Assembly (NCBI RefSeq): GCF_021341785.1
Contig: NZ_JAJTTF010000007.1
Span: forward strand, 233,356-297,355
Direction: 5' to 3'
DNA length: 64,000 bases
Source: Microbacterium sp. Au-Mic1
GTDB taxonomy: Bacteria > Actinomycetota > Actinomycetes > Actinomycetales > Microbacteriaceae
The notes under the pieces were generated by a model. The model did no database searches. It saw nothing but the letters and a program-made list of their open reading frames with translations, and was not told the DNA's origin. Shown here piece after piece: positions 26,972 through 34,604 of this stretch. Within the stretch, counting starts at the first letter, position 1. The number at the start of each line of letters is the position of its first letter. Made by a program: the position numbers and the translations under genes.

Positions 26972-27580
26972 TCAGCCGAGCGGTTCCGCGAGCGGCGCAC
27001 CCGCCTGGCGGGCGAACAGCGCGATCGCGCGCTGCGCATCGGCGACGGAAATGCTGCCGCCGGCGACGATGTGCAGGCCGTAGGCATCCTCGAGAGCGAC
27101 GAAGTTCATCGCGATGTCCTCGACGGGTCCGGTCAGCGCGAAGTCGCCGGCCGCCGCCCCGGCTTCCAGGATCCTCCGGTACAGCCCGAGCTGCTCGCCG
27201 TAGAGCCGCTGGACGAGCTCGTCATGCAGCGGCGACTTGCCCGCCAGCACGTCGAATTCATAGAGCAGACGCATGAGCGCGTCGTCCGGGCCGCTCGGCA
27301 GGCCGGCGCGGATCGCGATCGCGAGCTGTTCCGCCGGACGCTCCGCCCTTGCCACGAGCGCCTCGCGCTCCTCCCCGACCCTGCGCATGCCCGCGGCGTG
27401 CGCCTCGACGAGGATCGCATCGAGATCCTCGTAGTAGTACAGCAGCGCACCGCGGGTGACCCCGGCCTGGTTCGCGACGTCCGTCAGCGAGAGGTTGCGC
27501 AGCCCGTGCTCGGCGGCCGCGTCGAGCGCCGCATCCACCACTTCGCGGCGACGCTGCTGCTGGGTGCTCGGACGTGCCAT
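26972..27580 (-). CDS. TetR-family repressor
   Basis: The 202-residue regulator has an N-terminal TetR helix-turn-helix: RREVVDAALDAAAEHGLRNL, then LTDVANQAGVTRGALLYYY, with the usual YYYEDLDAIL after it. The C-terminal ligand domain is helical and typical in length. The ATG of MARPSTQQQ was chosen because the domain begins a few residues later; the longer frame reads into the promoter region. It faces the amidohydrolase/permease operon and is its likely repressor, acting at the palindrome at 27643-27660. Confidence 0.88.
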   Translation of the reverse strand: MARPSTQQQRRREVVDAALDAAAEHGLRNLSLTDVANQAGVTRGALLYYYEDLDAILVEAHAAGMRRVGEEREALVARAERPAEQLAIAIRAGLPSGPDDALMRLLYEFDVLAGKSPLHDELVQRLYGEQLGLYRRILEAGAAAGDFALTGPVEDIAMNFVALEDAYGLHIVAGGSISVADAQRAIALFARQAGAPLAEPLG

Positions 27581-27633
27581 GAAGCCAGTATCGCAGTCCC
27601 GCGAACGGATCCGGATCCGATTCGAAGAGTTTC

Positions 27634-27662
27634 TTGACATTTGAGTGAATTAATTTACTCTT
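27634..27662 (+). promoter_or_regulatory. Promoter and TetR operator of the amidohydrolase operon
   Basis: A perfect -35 (TTGACA, 27634-27639) is followed by the 18-base palindrome GAGTGAATTAATTTACTC (27643-27660; 16 of 18 bases symmetric) lying between -35 and the probable -10 (TACTCT, 27656-27661). A repressor bound here would block RNA polymerase. The motif is strikingly A+T-rich for this genome. Confidence 0.7.
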
Positions 27663-27721
27663 GAGTCAAAGAACTGCGGTCGCTCCCCCGAGCAGCGCCG
27701 CCCGAGACGTTGGAGCACGAC

Positions 27722-29443
27722 ATGGCGGTCGACACCCTCTACACCGGCGGACGCGTCCGCACCTTCGATCCCGCGCAGCCCTGGGCCGAGGCCGTCGGCG
27801 TCACCGGCGACCGGATCAGCTACGTCGGACCGGCCGCCGATGCACCCGCGGCGCGTCGCACGGTCGATCTGGAGGGGCGCCTGGTGACCCCCGGCGTCGC
27901 CGACACCCACAACCACCTGCTGCTCGGCTACGACGACCTCGCCGTCAGTCTCGACCAGGTGCAGAGCCTCGACGTCGTGCGCTCGCGGATCGCGGCCTTC
28001 GCCGAGGCGCACCCCGACCTGGAGTGGATCTGCGCCGAGAACGCTCTCTATTCGGTGGTCGAAGGGCGCCGTCCGCGCGCCGACGACCTCACCGGCGTCA
28101 CCGACCGGCCCGTCTTCATCACCACCTACGACCAGCACTCCGTGTGGCTGAACCGGCCCGCGCTCGCGAAGCTCGGGATCCTCGGCGGCGGCGACATCGC
28201 CTGGGGCAACCCCGAGATCGACCACCGCACGGGCGAGCCCACGGGCTGGGTCACCGACTTCTACACGAGTGCCATGACGACGAACGGCCTCGCCGAGCTG
28301 CAGCGCGACATCCCGATGTACTCCCCCGACCGGCGCTACCGCAAGATCGTGAACAGCCTCGAGATGGCCCGCCGCTTCGGCATCACGACCGTGGTCGAGC
28401 CCCAGGTCCCGCTCGCCGAACTGCCGCTTTTCGACCGCGCCGAGCGCGAGGGCAAGCTCACCTCGCGGACGATCGCGGCGATCTACCACCCGGTCGGATC
28501 CGACGGCGACTTCCGCTCGCGCATCACCGAGGCGATCCGGGAGACCCCTCAGCACGACCGGTTCCGCCTCGGCATGGTGAAGCTCTACGCCGACGACGTG
28601 ATCGAGCCGCACACGGCCGCCATGCTCGAGGACTATGCGAACCGTCCGGGCCATCGCGGACACACCAGCCTCGAGCCGACCGAGTTCACGAAGCTCTTCG
28701 TCGAGCTCGACCGCCTCGGCTACCAGGTGCACACGCACGCCACCGGCGATTGGGGCATCCGCCTGACGCTGGACTCGATCGAGGCCGCCCAGCGGATCAA
28801 CGGCACCCGGGACACCCGGCACGGCATCGTGCATGTGGAGTGCCTGGCCCCGGAGGACCTCCCGCGTTTCCGCGACCTCGGCGTCGTCGCGGCGATGCAG
28901 CCCCGTCACGCGTCCCCCGACCTCGTCGCCGGCACCTGGATGGAGAACGTCGGCGAGGCGCGCTGGGACCGCGCCTGGCGGTTCCGTTCGATGATCGAAT
29001 CGGGCGCCCGCGTCACGTTCTCGAGCGACTGGCAGGTGGGCGAGATGGATCCACTCGTCGGCGTCTACAGCGCGATGACCCGCGCCCGCCTCGACGGCGG
29101 CGACGCCTGGACCCAGGGTGAGCGCCTCGATCTCGACCGCACGCTGGAGGCTTACACCAAGGGCGGGGCGGGAGCGTTCCACCACGAGGACTCGCTCGGC
29201 ATGCTCCGCGCCGGATACCTCGCCGACCTCGTCGTGTGGTCGGGCGATCTGTACGCCATGGAGCCCGCGGAGATCCTCGCGCAGCACGCCGACCTCACCG
29301 TGGTCGGGGGCACCACGGTGCACGACGCCCGCGGCGAGTTCGACGGCGTCGCCGCCTCGGCGCCGGTCCAGGATCCGGGCGGGGCCGGACAGCGCTGCAC
29401 CGAACCCTCCGCCGACCACCACTGCCACTCGCACACCGACTGA
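27722..29443 (+). CDS. Amidohydrolase of the YtcJ type
   Basis: The 573-residue enzyme is a metal-dependent amidohydrolase of the YtcJ-like group: it begins DTLYTGGRVRTFD, has the metal motif GVADTHNHLLLG near residue 60, HTHATGDWGIRLTLD in the middle with further His ligands, FSSDWQVGEMDPLVG near the end of the barrel, and the AYLADLVVW-type closing segment GYLADLVVWSGD. The C-terminus ends in a His-rich DHHCHSHTD tail, which is unusual. ATG with GGAG 6 bases upstream is the chosen start. Substrate is unknown; an N-acyl, carbamoyl or cyclic amide is likely. It is co-transcribed with the permease and faces the TetR gene. Confidence 0.87.
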   Translation: MAVDTLYTGGRVRTFDPAQPWAEAVGVTGDRISYVGPAADAPAARRTVDLEGRLVTPGVADTHNHLLLGYDDLAVSLDQVQSLDVVRSRIAAFAEAHPDLEWICAENALYSVVEGRRPRADDLTGVTDRPVFITTYDQHSVWLNRPALAKLGILGGGDIAWGNPEIDHRTGEPTGWVTDFYTSAMTTNGLAELQRDIPMYSPDRRYRKIVNSLEMARRFGITTVVEPQVPLAELPLFDRAEREGKLTSRTIAAIYHPVGSDGDFRSRITEAIRETPQHDRFRLGMVKLYADDVIEPHTAAMLEDYANRPGHRGHTSLEPTEFTKLFVELDRLGYQVHTHATGDWGIRLTLDSIEAAQRINGTRDTRHGIVHVECLAPEDLPRFRDLGVVAAMQPRHASPDLVAGTWMENVGEARWDRAWRFRSMIESGARVTFSSDWQVGEMDPLVGVYSAMTRARLDGGDAWTQGERLDLDRTLEAYTKGGAGAFHHEDSLGMLRAGYLADLVVWSGDLYAMEPAEILAQHADLTVVGGTTVHDARGEFDGVAASAPVQDPGGAGQRCTEPSADHHCHSHTD

Positions 29444-29457
29444 GGACGATCCCCACG

Positions 29458-30870
29458 ATGTCAACGCTGCCATCCCACTCCACCGTCGCCGCCGGCGATG
29501 ATCAGCTCGCGCACGCCGTGACGCACGAGCCCGGGTCTCTCAAGCGCACACTGAAACTGCGCCATCTGGTCTTCATCGGCCTCGCCTACATGGCGCCGCT
29601 CGCGGTGTTCGACATGTTCGGGATCGTCGCCGATCAGACCAGCGGCCACGTGCCGCTCGCGTACCTCGTGGTGCTGGTCGCGGTGCTCTTCACGGCGTTC
29701 AGCTACTCGCGCATGGTGCGGTTCTTCCCGATCGCAGGATCCGCCTACACCTACGCGAAGGAGTCGATCCACCCGTCGGTCGGCTTCCTCGTGGGGTGGG
29801 CGGCGACGCTCGACTACCTGCTGCTGCCGATGATCAACGCGATCCTGTCCGGGATCTACATGGGCGCGATCTATCCCGGCGTGCCGTTCTGGGTGTGGGT
29901 GCTGCTCACCGTCGTCATCTGCACCGCGCTCAACCTGGTCGGCGTGCGACTCGCGGCGAGCATGAACGTGATCCTGGTCGGGATCCAGCTCATCGTCGCC
30001 GTCCTGTTCGTGGTGCTCGCGGTCGTGAACATCGCGAACGGCGCCAACGGCGCGGCCTTCACCGTGCGGCCGTTCTTCTCCGACGACATCCAGGCGGCGG
30101 CACTCGCCGGCGGCGCCGCGATCCTCGCCCTCTCCTTCCTCGGCTTCGACGCCGTCTCCACGCTCGCCGAGGAGGCGGAGCGCCCGACCAGGGACATCCC
30201 GCGCGCGATCTTCCTCATCGTCGCCGCAGCGGGAGCCTTCTTCCTCACCGTGACCTACGTCATGCAGACGCTGTTCCCCGACGTCGCGAAGCTCGAGAAC
30301 ATCGTCGGAGCCTCCCCCGAGATCGCGAAGTACATCGGCGGCGCCGCGTTCCAGGCGATCTTCGTCGGCGGCTACATGATGGCGGTGCTGGGCTGCGGCA
30401 TCACGCAGCAGATGAGCGCAGCGCGCCTGCTCTACGCGATGGGCCGCGACGGCGCCCTGCCGAAGCGACTGTTCGGCCGGGTGAACCCACGCACCGGCGT
30501 CCCCGTCGCGAACGTCCTCATCGTCGCCGCGATCGCCCTGACCGCGCTGTTCGTGAACCTCGAGCAGGCGTCGTCGATGATCAACTTCGGTGCGTTCATC
30601 GCCTTCACGTTCGTGAACCTCTCGGTGATCTTCGTGTTCTTCCGATTCATCACCAGGCGCACGATCGGATCCTGGATCGGCTTCGTCGTCATCCCCGCGG
30701 TCGGCGTCGTGATCAATGTGGCGCTCTGGCTCAGCCTCGACGGGATCTCGATGATCATCGGCGGCGCCTGGACCGCGATCGGCGTCGTCTACCTGCTCAT
30801 CACAACGCGCGGCTTCCGGGCCGCTCCGCCCGACCTGACCGGCCCGATCAACGTCGGCATGTACGACTGA
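29458..30870 (+). CDS. APC-family amino acid/amine permease
   Basis: A 470-residue membrane protein with about 12 hydrophobic spans. APC markers are GLAYMAPLAVFDMFGIV in the first span, PIAGSAYTYAKESIHPSVGF and AILALSFLGFDAVSTLAEEA, followed by ERPTRDIPRAIFL, the hallmark of this family. It lies 14 bases after the amidohydrolase stop and should share its promoter and TetR control. It may import the amidohydrolase substrate or export a product; the substrate is not deducible. Confidence 0.9.
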   Translation: MSTLPSHSTVAAGDDQLAHAVTHEPGSLKRTLKLRHLVFIGLAYMAPLAVFDMFGIVADQTSGHVPLAYLVVLVAVLFTAFSYSRMVRFFPIAGSAYTYAKESIHPSVGFLVGWAATLDYLLLPMINAILSGIYMGAIYPGVPFWVWVLLTVVICTALNLVGVRLAASMNVILVGIQLIVAVLFVVLAVVNIANGANGAAFTVRPFFSDDIQAAALAGGAAILALSFLGFDAVSTLAEEAERPTRDIPRAIFLIVAAAGAFFLTVTYVMQTLFPDVAKLENIVGASPEIAKYIGGAAFQAIFVGGYMMAVLGCGITQQMSAARLLYAMGRDGALPKRLFGRVNPRTGVPVANVLIVAAIALTALFVNLEQASSMINFGAFIAFTFVNLSVIFVFFRFITRRTIGSWIGFVVIPAVGVVINVALWLSLDGISMIIGGAWTAIGVVYLLITTRGFRAAPPDLTGPINVGMYD

Positions 30871-30877
30871 CCGACGG

Positions 30878-30922
30878 CCGGCACCGGGCGCCGCGCCTCA
30901 TGCGCGTTTCGCCCGGTGCCGG
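30878..30922. terminator. Shared terminator of convergent genes
   Basis: A 13-bp perfect stem, CCGGCACCGGGCG with CGCCCGGTGCCGG, spans the last codons of the opposing CGNR gene. It lies 8 bases after the permease stop and could terminate both transcripts. Confidence 0.6.
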
Positions 30923-31416
30923 CGCACGGCGTCGCGGTTGGCGCAGCGCACCGAGCAGTAGCGCTGCCGCCCGTTGCGGGTCACATCGGCCACGACATTC
31001 GTGCACGGCGCCGCCGCGCAGCGCCCCAGTCGCGTCATCCCTCGTGTGACCAGGTGCAGTGAGGTGCCGACGGCGATCACGGCGCGCAGCACACGGGGCA
31101 GCGAATCCTCCTCGCCGCGGTAGTGCAGATGCCAGCCTTCGCCGTCGTGGTCCGTGAGCCGCGGGTACGCCGCCGCCGTGGCCATCTGCGCGTTCAGCAG
31201 CACTGCGCGCTCCTCCGGCGTCGGGGCGTCGACGACGCGCAGCCAGTCGTCGATCACCCGCCGGGTGTCGGCGTGGTCTCCGGTCCCTGCGGGAAAGACC
31301 ATCGTCATCCCGAAGTCGCGGGTGCGCTGCTCGATGCCGACACGATCGGACGGCCAGTCGTTGGCGAGCGATGCCGCCATCAGGACCGCATACTCGCCGT
31401 AAGGGTTGAGATGCAT
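30898..31416 (-). CDS. CGNR zinc-finger protein (ABATE-domain type)
   Basis: The 172-residue protein has the ABATE/CGNR layout: an N-terminal helical domain starting NPYGEYAVLMAASLANDWP, and a C-terminal zinc finger LGRCAAAPC...RYCSVRCANRDAVRRHR, where CANR stands in place of CGNR. Such proteins are presumed DNA-binding regulators in actinobacteria; the signal sensed is not known. The start codon faces a small CxxC-protein gene, with 25 bases between the two starts, so both promoters overlap. Confidence 0.85.
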   Translation of the reverse strand: MHLNPYGEYAVLMAASLANDWPSDRVGIEQRTRDFGMTMVFPAGTGDHADTRRVIDDWLRVVDAPTPEERAVLLNAQMATAAAYPRLTDHDGEGWHLHYRGEEDSLPRVLRAVIAVGTSLHLVTRGMTRLGRCAAAPCTNVVADVTRNGRQRYCSVRCANRDAVRRHRAKRA

Positions 31417-31441
31417 AACGGCATTACATCATCGTGGGGGC

Positions 31442-31708
31442 ATGACCGCCGCATCCACCCCCGACACCGCATCGATCCCCCTCACGGCTCCGGATCCGCT
31501 CCGACCCGCTCCCGCGCACGAGCATGCCTGGAGGACGCGGTCCCGGCACAGGACGTCCGAGGGCACGTTGCTGTACGTCCGCTGCGTGACCTGCGGCGCG
31601 CAACGCGTGGATCTGCATGCCGCAGACTCTGCGGCTCCGACCGCGCTCAGCCGCGCGCTCGGGGCCGGCGCGGCCGACGGGCCGGCCGAAGGCGTCAGCC
31701 GGCCGTGA
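31442..31708 (+). CDS. Small CxxC protein, function unknown
   Basis: The 88-residue protein has a Pro/Ala-rich N-terminus, EHAWRTRSRHRTSEGTLLYV and then RCVTCGAQRVDL with a single CxxC pair, resembling half of a zinc ribbon. ATG with GTGGGGG just upstream is the chosen start. It is divergent from the CGNR gene and overlaps the end of the DUF1697 gene by 14 bases. I recognise no characterised family. A metal-binding role would need dimerisation or an extra His such as those in HEHAWR. Confidence 0.6.
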   Translation: MTAASTPDTASIPLTAPDPLRPAPAHEHAWRTRSRHRTSEGTLLYVRCVTCGAQRVDLHAADSAAPTALSRALGAGAADGPAEGVSRP

Positions 31709-32240
31709 GCTCGACGAGCTTCCGCACCGTGCGGAGGTTGCGCGCGGTACCGGCGACACCCAGCGCGCGATCGAGCACCGCGCGCGTGAGCTTGCTCGAG
31801 TGCACTCCCCCGGCGCCGAAATCGATCCACAGGTCGTTTCCGCGCAGGGCGATCCGTTCGCCGGGCTGCAGTCGCTCATTCAGCGTCTCGACCGCATCGG
31901 CCAGCGGCACTCCCTCGAGGAACATCGCGTGCAGCATCTTGTCGGCCGCAGCATCGGGGAACGGGTTCTCCTCGATCGCCCGGACCAGCTCGTGGTGCGT
32001 GCGCAGGATCACGGGCGTGTTCACGCCGAACGCGTCGTGGATCAGGGTCCGCACCTCCGCGCACACCGCCGGCGGATCCGCCGGGGCGTCGCAGATGACG
32101 TTGCCGCTGGCGATGTAGGTGGTCACCGCGCCGAACCCTCCGCGGTCGTTCATGAGCGCACGCAGCTCCGCCATCGGCACCCTGTTCGCGCCGCTCACGT
32201 TCACGGCGCGCAGCAGCAGCGCGCAGCGTTCGACGGTCAT
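31695..32240 (-). CDS. DUF1697-family protein
   Basis: A 181-residue protein of the DUF1697 family, recognised by the start CALLLRAVNVSGANRVPMAE, then TYIASGNVICD and VILRTHHELVRAIEENPFP. The function of this family, widespread in soil bacteria, is not established. Its ATG overlaps the stop of the nicotinamidase-like gene (ATGA), so the two are co-translated. Confidence 0.85.
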   Translation of the reverse strand: MTVERCALLLRAVNVSGANRVPMAELRALMNDRGGFGAVTTYIASGNVICDAPADPPAVCAEVRTLIHDAFGVNTPVILRTHHELVRAIEENPFPDAAADKMLHAMFLEGVPLADAVETLNERLQPGERIALRGNDLWIDFGAGGVHSSKLTRAVLDRALGVAGTARNLRTVRKLVELTAG

Positions 32241-32896
32241 TCGGCGGAGCCGTCGGTCGGCTGGTCGGAGACATCCGCGGAACCGGCGGGCGCCGTGCCG
32301 TCGGCCGGAGCATCCCGTCGGTCGGCGCTCGGCACGAGCTCGGCCCCGGCATGCGCGAGCTCGGCGAGCGCTGCGGCGCTCGATTCGGCGCCGACGCCCG
32401 CGACGAGGTCGGTCAGGATCCGCACGTGCACGCCGTGTGCGATCGCGTCGGACGCGGAGGCGCGCACGCAGTGGTCGGTCGCGATGCCGACGACGTCGGC
32501 GGTGAGCACGCTGTGCGCGGACAGGATCGCGGCGACCGTCTCGTCCGTCTCCGTCACACCCTCGAACATGGAGTAGGCGGGCTTGCCCTGCCCCTTGCGC
32601 ACGTGGTGGGTGACGGAGGCGGTGTCCAGCAGCGGGTCGTAGTCGGCGCCCGTGGTGCCGGCGACGCAGTGCACGGGCCAGCTGTCGACGTAGTCGGGCG
32701 CCTCGGAGAAGTGTCCGCCGTTGTCCCCCGTCGCGTCGTGCCAGTCCCGCGAGGCGATGATGACGTCGTAGTCGTCCGCGTGCTCGTGCAGCAGCGCGGT
32801 GACGCCGCGGGCGACCGCGTCACCGCCGGCCACGGCGAGGGCGCCCTCCTCGGTGAAGTCGTTCTGGACGTCGACGATCAGCAGTGCACGGGACAT
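32237..32896 (-). CDS. Nicotinamidase-like isochorismatase-family hydrolase
   Basis: The 219-residue protein has the cysteine-hydrolase motif set: ALLIVDVQNDFTEEGAL with the catalytic Asp near residue 8-10, ASRDWHDA with metal-binding Asp/His, WPVHCVAGT, a Lys in VRKGQGKPAYSMFEG, and GIATDHCVRASASDA holding the nucleophilic Cys. This pattern is typical of PncA, which turns nicotinamide into nicotinate for NAD salvage. The C-terminus carries an acidic, Ser/Pro-rich tail of about 30 residues not usual in PncA. ATG at 32896 was chosen because the motif begins within a few residues. Confidence 0.83.
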   Translation of the reverse strand: MSRALLIVDVQNDFTEEGALAVAGGDAVARGVTALLHEHADDYDVIIASRDWHDATGDNGGHFSEAPDYVDSWPVHCVAGTTGADYDPLLDTASVTHHVRKGQGKPAYSMFEGVTETDETVAAILSAHSVLTADVVGIATDHCVRASASDAIAHGVHVRILTDLVAGVGAESSAAALAELAHAGAELVPSADRRDAPADGTAPAGSADVSDQPTDGSAE

Positions 32897-32913
32897 GCTC
32901 CGAGCGTACGCCG

Positions 32914-32946
32914 GAACGACGAAGCCCCCTCCGAGGAGGGAGTTTC
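32914..32946 (-). terminator. Orphan copy of the tRNA-Thr terminator
   Basis: This 33-base segment matches the tRNA-Thr terminator at 34310-34342 in 31 positions, including the CCCTCC GA GGAGGG hairpin. There is no intact tRNA next to it. The bases after it (GTCGAG, then TCGAACCCCGAC) partly resemble the 3' part of a tRNA read on the minus strand. It lies upstream of the nicotinamidase-like gene, where no terminator is needed. Confidence 0.6.
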
Positions 32947-33131
32947 CCGTCGAGTCGAACCCCGACCTGCGGCGCACGCTGTTTCCTCGCCATGGCGCTG
33001 ACTCGCCTGGCTTGTGCACGACGGAAGCGTTCCTTACGCTCGAGACAGCTCCAAGATCCACGCCGCGGCCCCCCATCCGTGCCGTGGTCCGCCGTGTCTT
33101 TCGGTTCTGTCCGCGCCTGGGAAGGGCGACG

Positions 33132-34259
33132 ATGATCCCTCGTCTCAACCATCCGTCCGATCTCGAGGATCTTCGGCGCCGGCTTCGCGCGACCCGCTGG
33201 CCCGAGCCGTGGCCGGAGGTCGGATGGGAGGCGGGGACTCGACTCGTCGAGCTGCAGCGTCTCGTCGCCTACTGGGCCGATGGTTTCGATGCGGACGCAC
33301 AGCAGCACCGGATCGAGGCGCTTCCCTGGCGTTCGGCCGACCTCGATGGCACGCCTGTCGGCTACCTGCGCTTCGACCCTGTCACGCCGGGCTCCGCTCT
33401 GCCGATCGTCCTGACCAATGGCTGGCCGAGCAGCGCGCTCGAGCTCGTGGATCTGGCCGAGCGCCTCTCGAACCCCTCCCGTTTCGCGGCTGACCCGTCC
33501 GATGCCCGCACCGTCATCGTGCCGGCACTGCCCGGCTTCCCGTTCTCGCCTCAGCGACCGACCCTCACCGGGCAGACGCACGAGCTGTGGCACCGGCTGA
33601 TGACCGCCGAGCTCGGATTCCCGCGGTACATCGCACACGGCGGTGATCTCGGCGCCGGGATCACCTCCCGTCTGGCGCAGGCGCACCCCGAACACCTCGC
33701 CGGCATCCACCTTCTCGCCGTGGCGGCACCGCGTGAGGTCGACTCCGAGACCCTCACCGATGACGAGCGCGACCATCTCGAGCGTGTGCAGAGATGGATC
33801 TCGACGGAGGGCGCCTACCAGCACCAGCACCAGACCCGCCCGCTCACGCTCGCCCCGGCGCTCTCCGACTCGCCGGCCGGGCTGCTCTCCTGGATCCTGG
33901 AGAAGCACCGGGCATGGAGCGACTGCGGAGGAGTCCTCTCGACCCGATTCTCAGACGACTATCTCCTCACCCTCGCGTCGCTGTACTGGTCCACGAACTC
34001 GATCGGGACCTCGCTCCGGCCCTACTACGAGTTCGCCGCAGGACTCACGACTCGGGTCGACCGCGTATCGGTGCCCACCGCGGTCGCACTCTTCCCGCAC
34101 GACCTCACCCGCCCTCCGCGCAGCTGGGCGGAGCGCACCTATGACGTCGTGCGGTACACCGTCATGCCCCGTGGCGGGCATTTCGCGCCGCATGAAGAGC
34201 CGGCGCTCCTCGCCGCGGACATCACAGAGTTCGCACGGTCCCTGCCCCGGGTCGGCTGA
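33132..34259 (+). CDS. Epoxide hydrolase-family alpha/beta hydrolase
   Basis: The 375-residue protein has the N-terminal epoxide hydrolase (EHN) segment, DLEDLRRRLRATRWPEPWPE, and an alpha/beta hydrolase core. The oxyanion HGXP-type region is TNGWPSSALE, the nucleophile elbow is HGGDLGAG with Asp as in epoxide hydrolases, and the C-terminal catalytic His is in PRGGHFAPHEEP. Substrates of these enzymes include juvenile-hormone-like and xenobiotic epoxides; the natural one here is unknown. GAAGGGCGACG precedes the ATG. The gene lies between the two copies of a tRNA-Thr terminator, which suggests insertion or duplication. Confidence 0.88.
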   Translation: MIPRLNHPSDLEDLRRRLRATRWPEPWPEVGWEAGTRLVELQRLVAYWADGFDADAQQHRIEALPWRSADLDGTPVGYLRFDPVTPGSALPIVLTNGWPSSALELVDLAERLSNPSRFAADPSDARTVIVPALPGFPFSPQRPTLTGQTHELWHRLMTAELGFPRYIAHGGDLGAGITSRLAQAHPEHLAGIHLLAVAAPREVDSETLTDDERDHLERVQRWISTEGAYQHQHQTRPLTLAPALSDSPAGLLSWILEKHRAWSDCGGVLSTRFSDDYLLTLASLYWSTNSIGTSLRPYYEFAAGLTTRVDRVSVPTAVALFPHDLTRPPRSWAERTYDVVRYTVMPRGGHFAPHEEPALLAADITEFARSLPRVG

Positions 34260-34309
34260 CCGCACACCGCAGCAGGAGAGGACGACGTCAGCATCGGTGC
34301 GACCAGGCC

Positions 34310-34342
34310 GAACGACGAAACCCCCTCCGAGGAGGGGGTTTC
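34310..34342 (-). terminator. Terminator of tRNA-Thr
   Basis: The hairpin AACCCCCTCC GA GGAGGGGGTT lies just after the 3' end of tRNA-Thr in its direction of transcription, with A/T-rich flanks on both sides (GAAA and TTTC). It could also stop transcription from the epoxide hydrolase gene. Confidence 0.8.
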
Positions 34343-34348
34343 AGGTCG

Positions 34349-34421
34349 AGCCGCCCAAGGGAATCGAACCCTTGACCTTTTCATTACGAGTGAAATGCTC
34401 TGCCGACTGAGCTAGGGCGGC
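34349..34421 (-). tRNA. tRNA-Thr (anticodon CGT)
   Basis: The 73-base cloverleaf has acceptor GCCGCCC/GGGCGGC, D arm AGCTCAGTCGGCAGAGC, anticodon loop CTCGTAA giving CGT, and T arm AAGGGTTCGATTCCCTT. CCA is not encoded. It decodes ACG. Confidence 0.95.
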
Positions 34422-34466
34422 GCACACCCTGACGGATGCGCATGCGGGCGAACCGCACGATCAACG

Positions 34467-34472
34467 ATCTTA
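34467..34472 (-). promoter_or_regulatory. -10 box of tRNA-Thr
   Basis: TAAGAT on the minus strand lies 45 bases before the mature 5' end of tRNA-Thr. The remainder of the 183-base gap between this tRNA and the next gene shows no other feature. Confidence 0.4.
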
Positions 34473-34604
34473 CCCTGTCCGCGGGTGTGCTGCGAACCAC
34501 GCGCACCCCGGGCGCGGCACCGTCAGGCGACGGCCGTCCCGAACGTCGCCGCTTGCGGCGGACCTCGCCATCCGGGCAGGACCTCACCGCCCGCGCCGGA
34601 CGGG

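Noticed and set aside
32941..32990. An intact tRNA on the minus strand beside the orphan terminator
   Set aside because: A T-arm-like GGTTCGA is present but its stem does not pair properly and no acceptor or anticodon arm is found.
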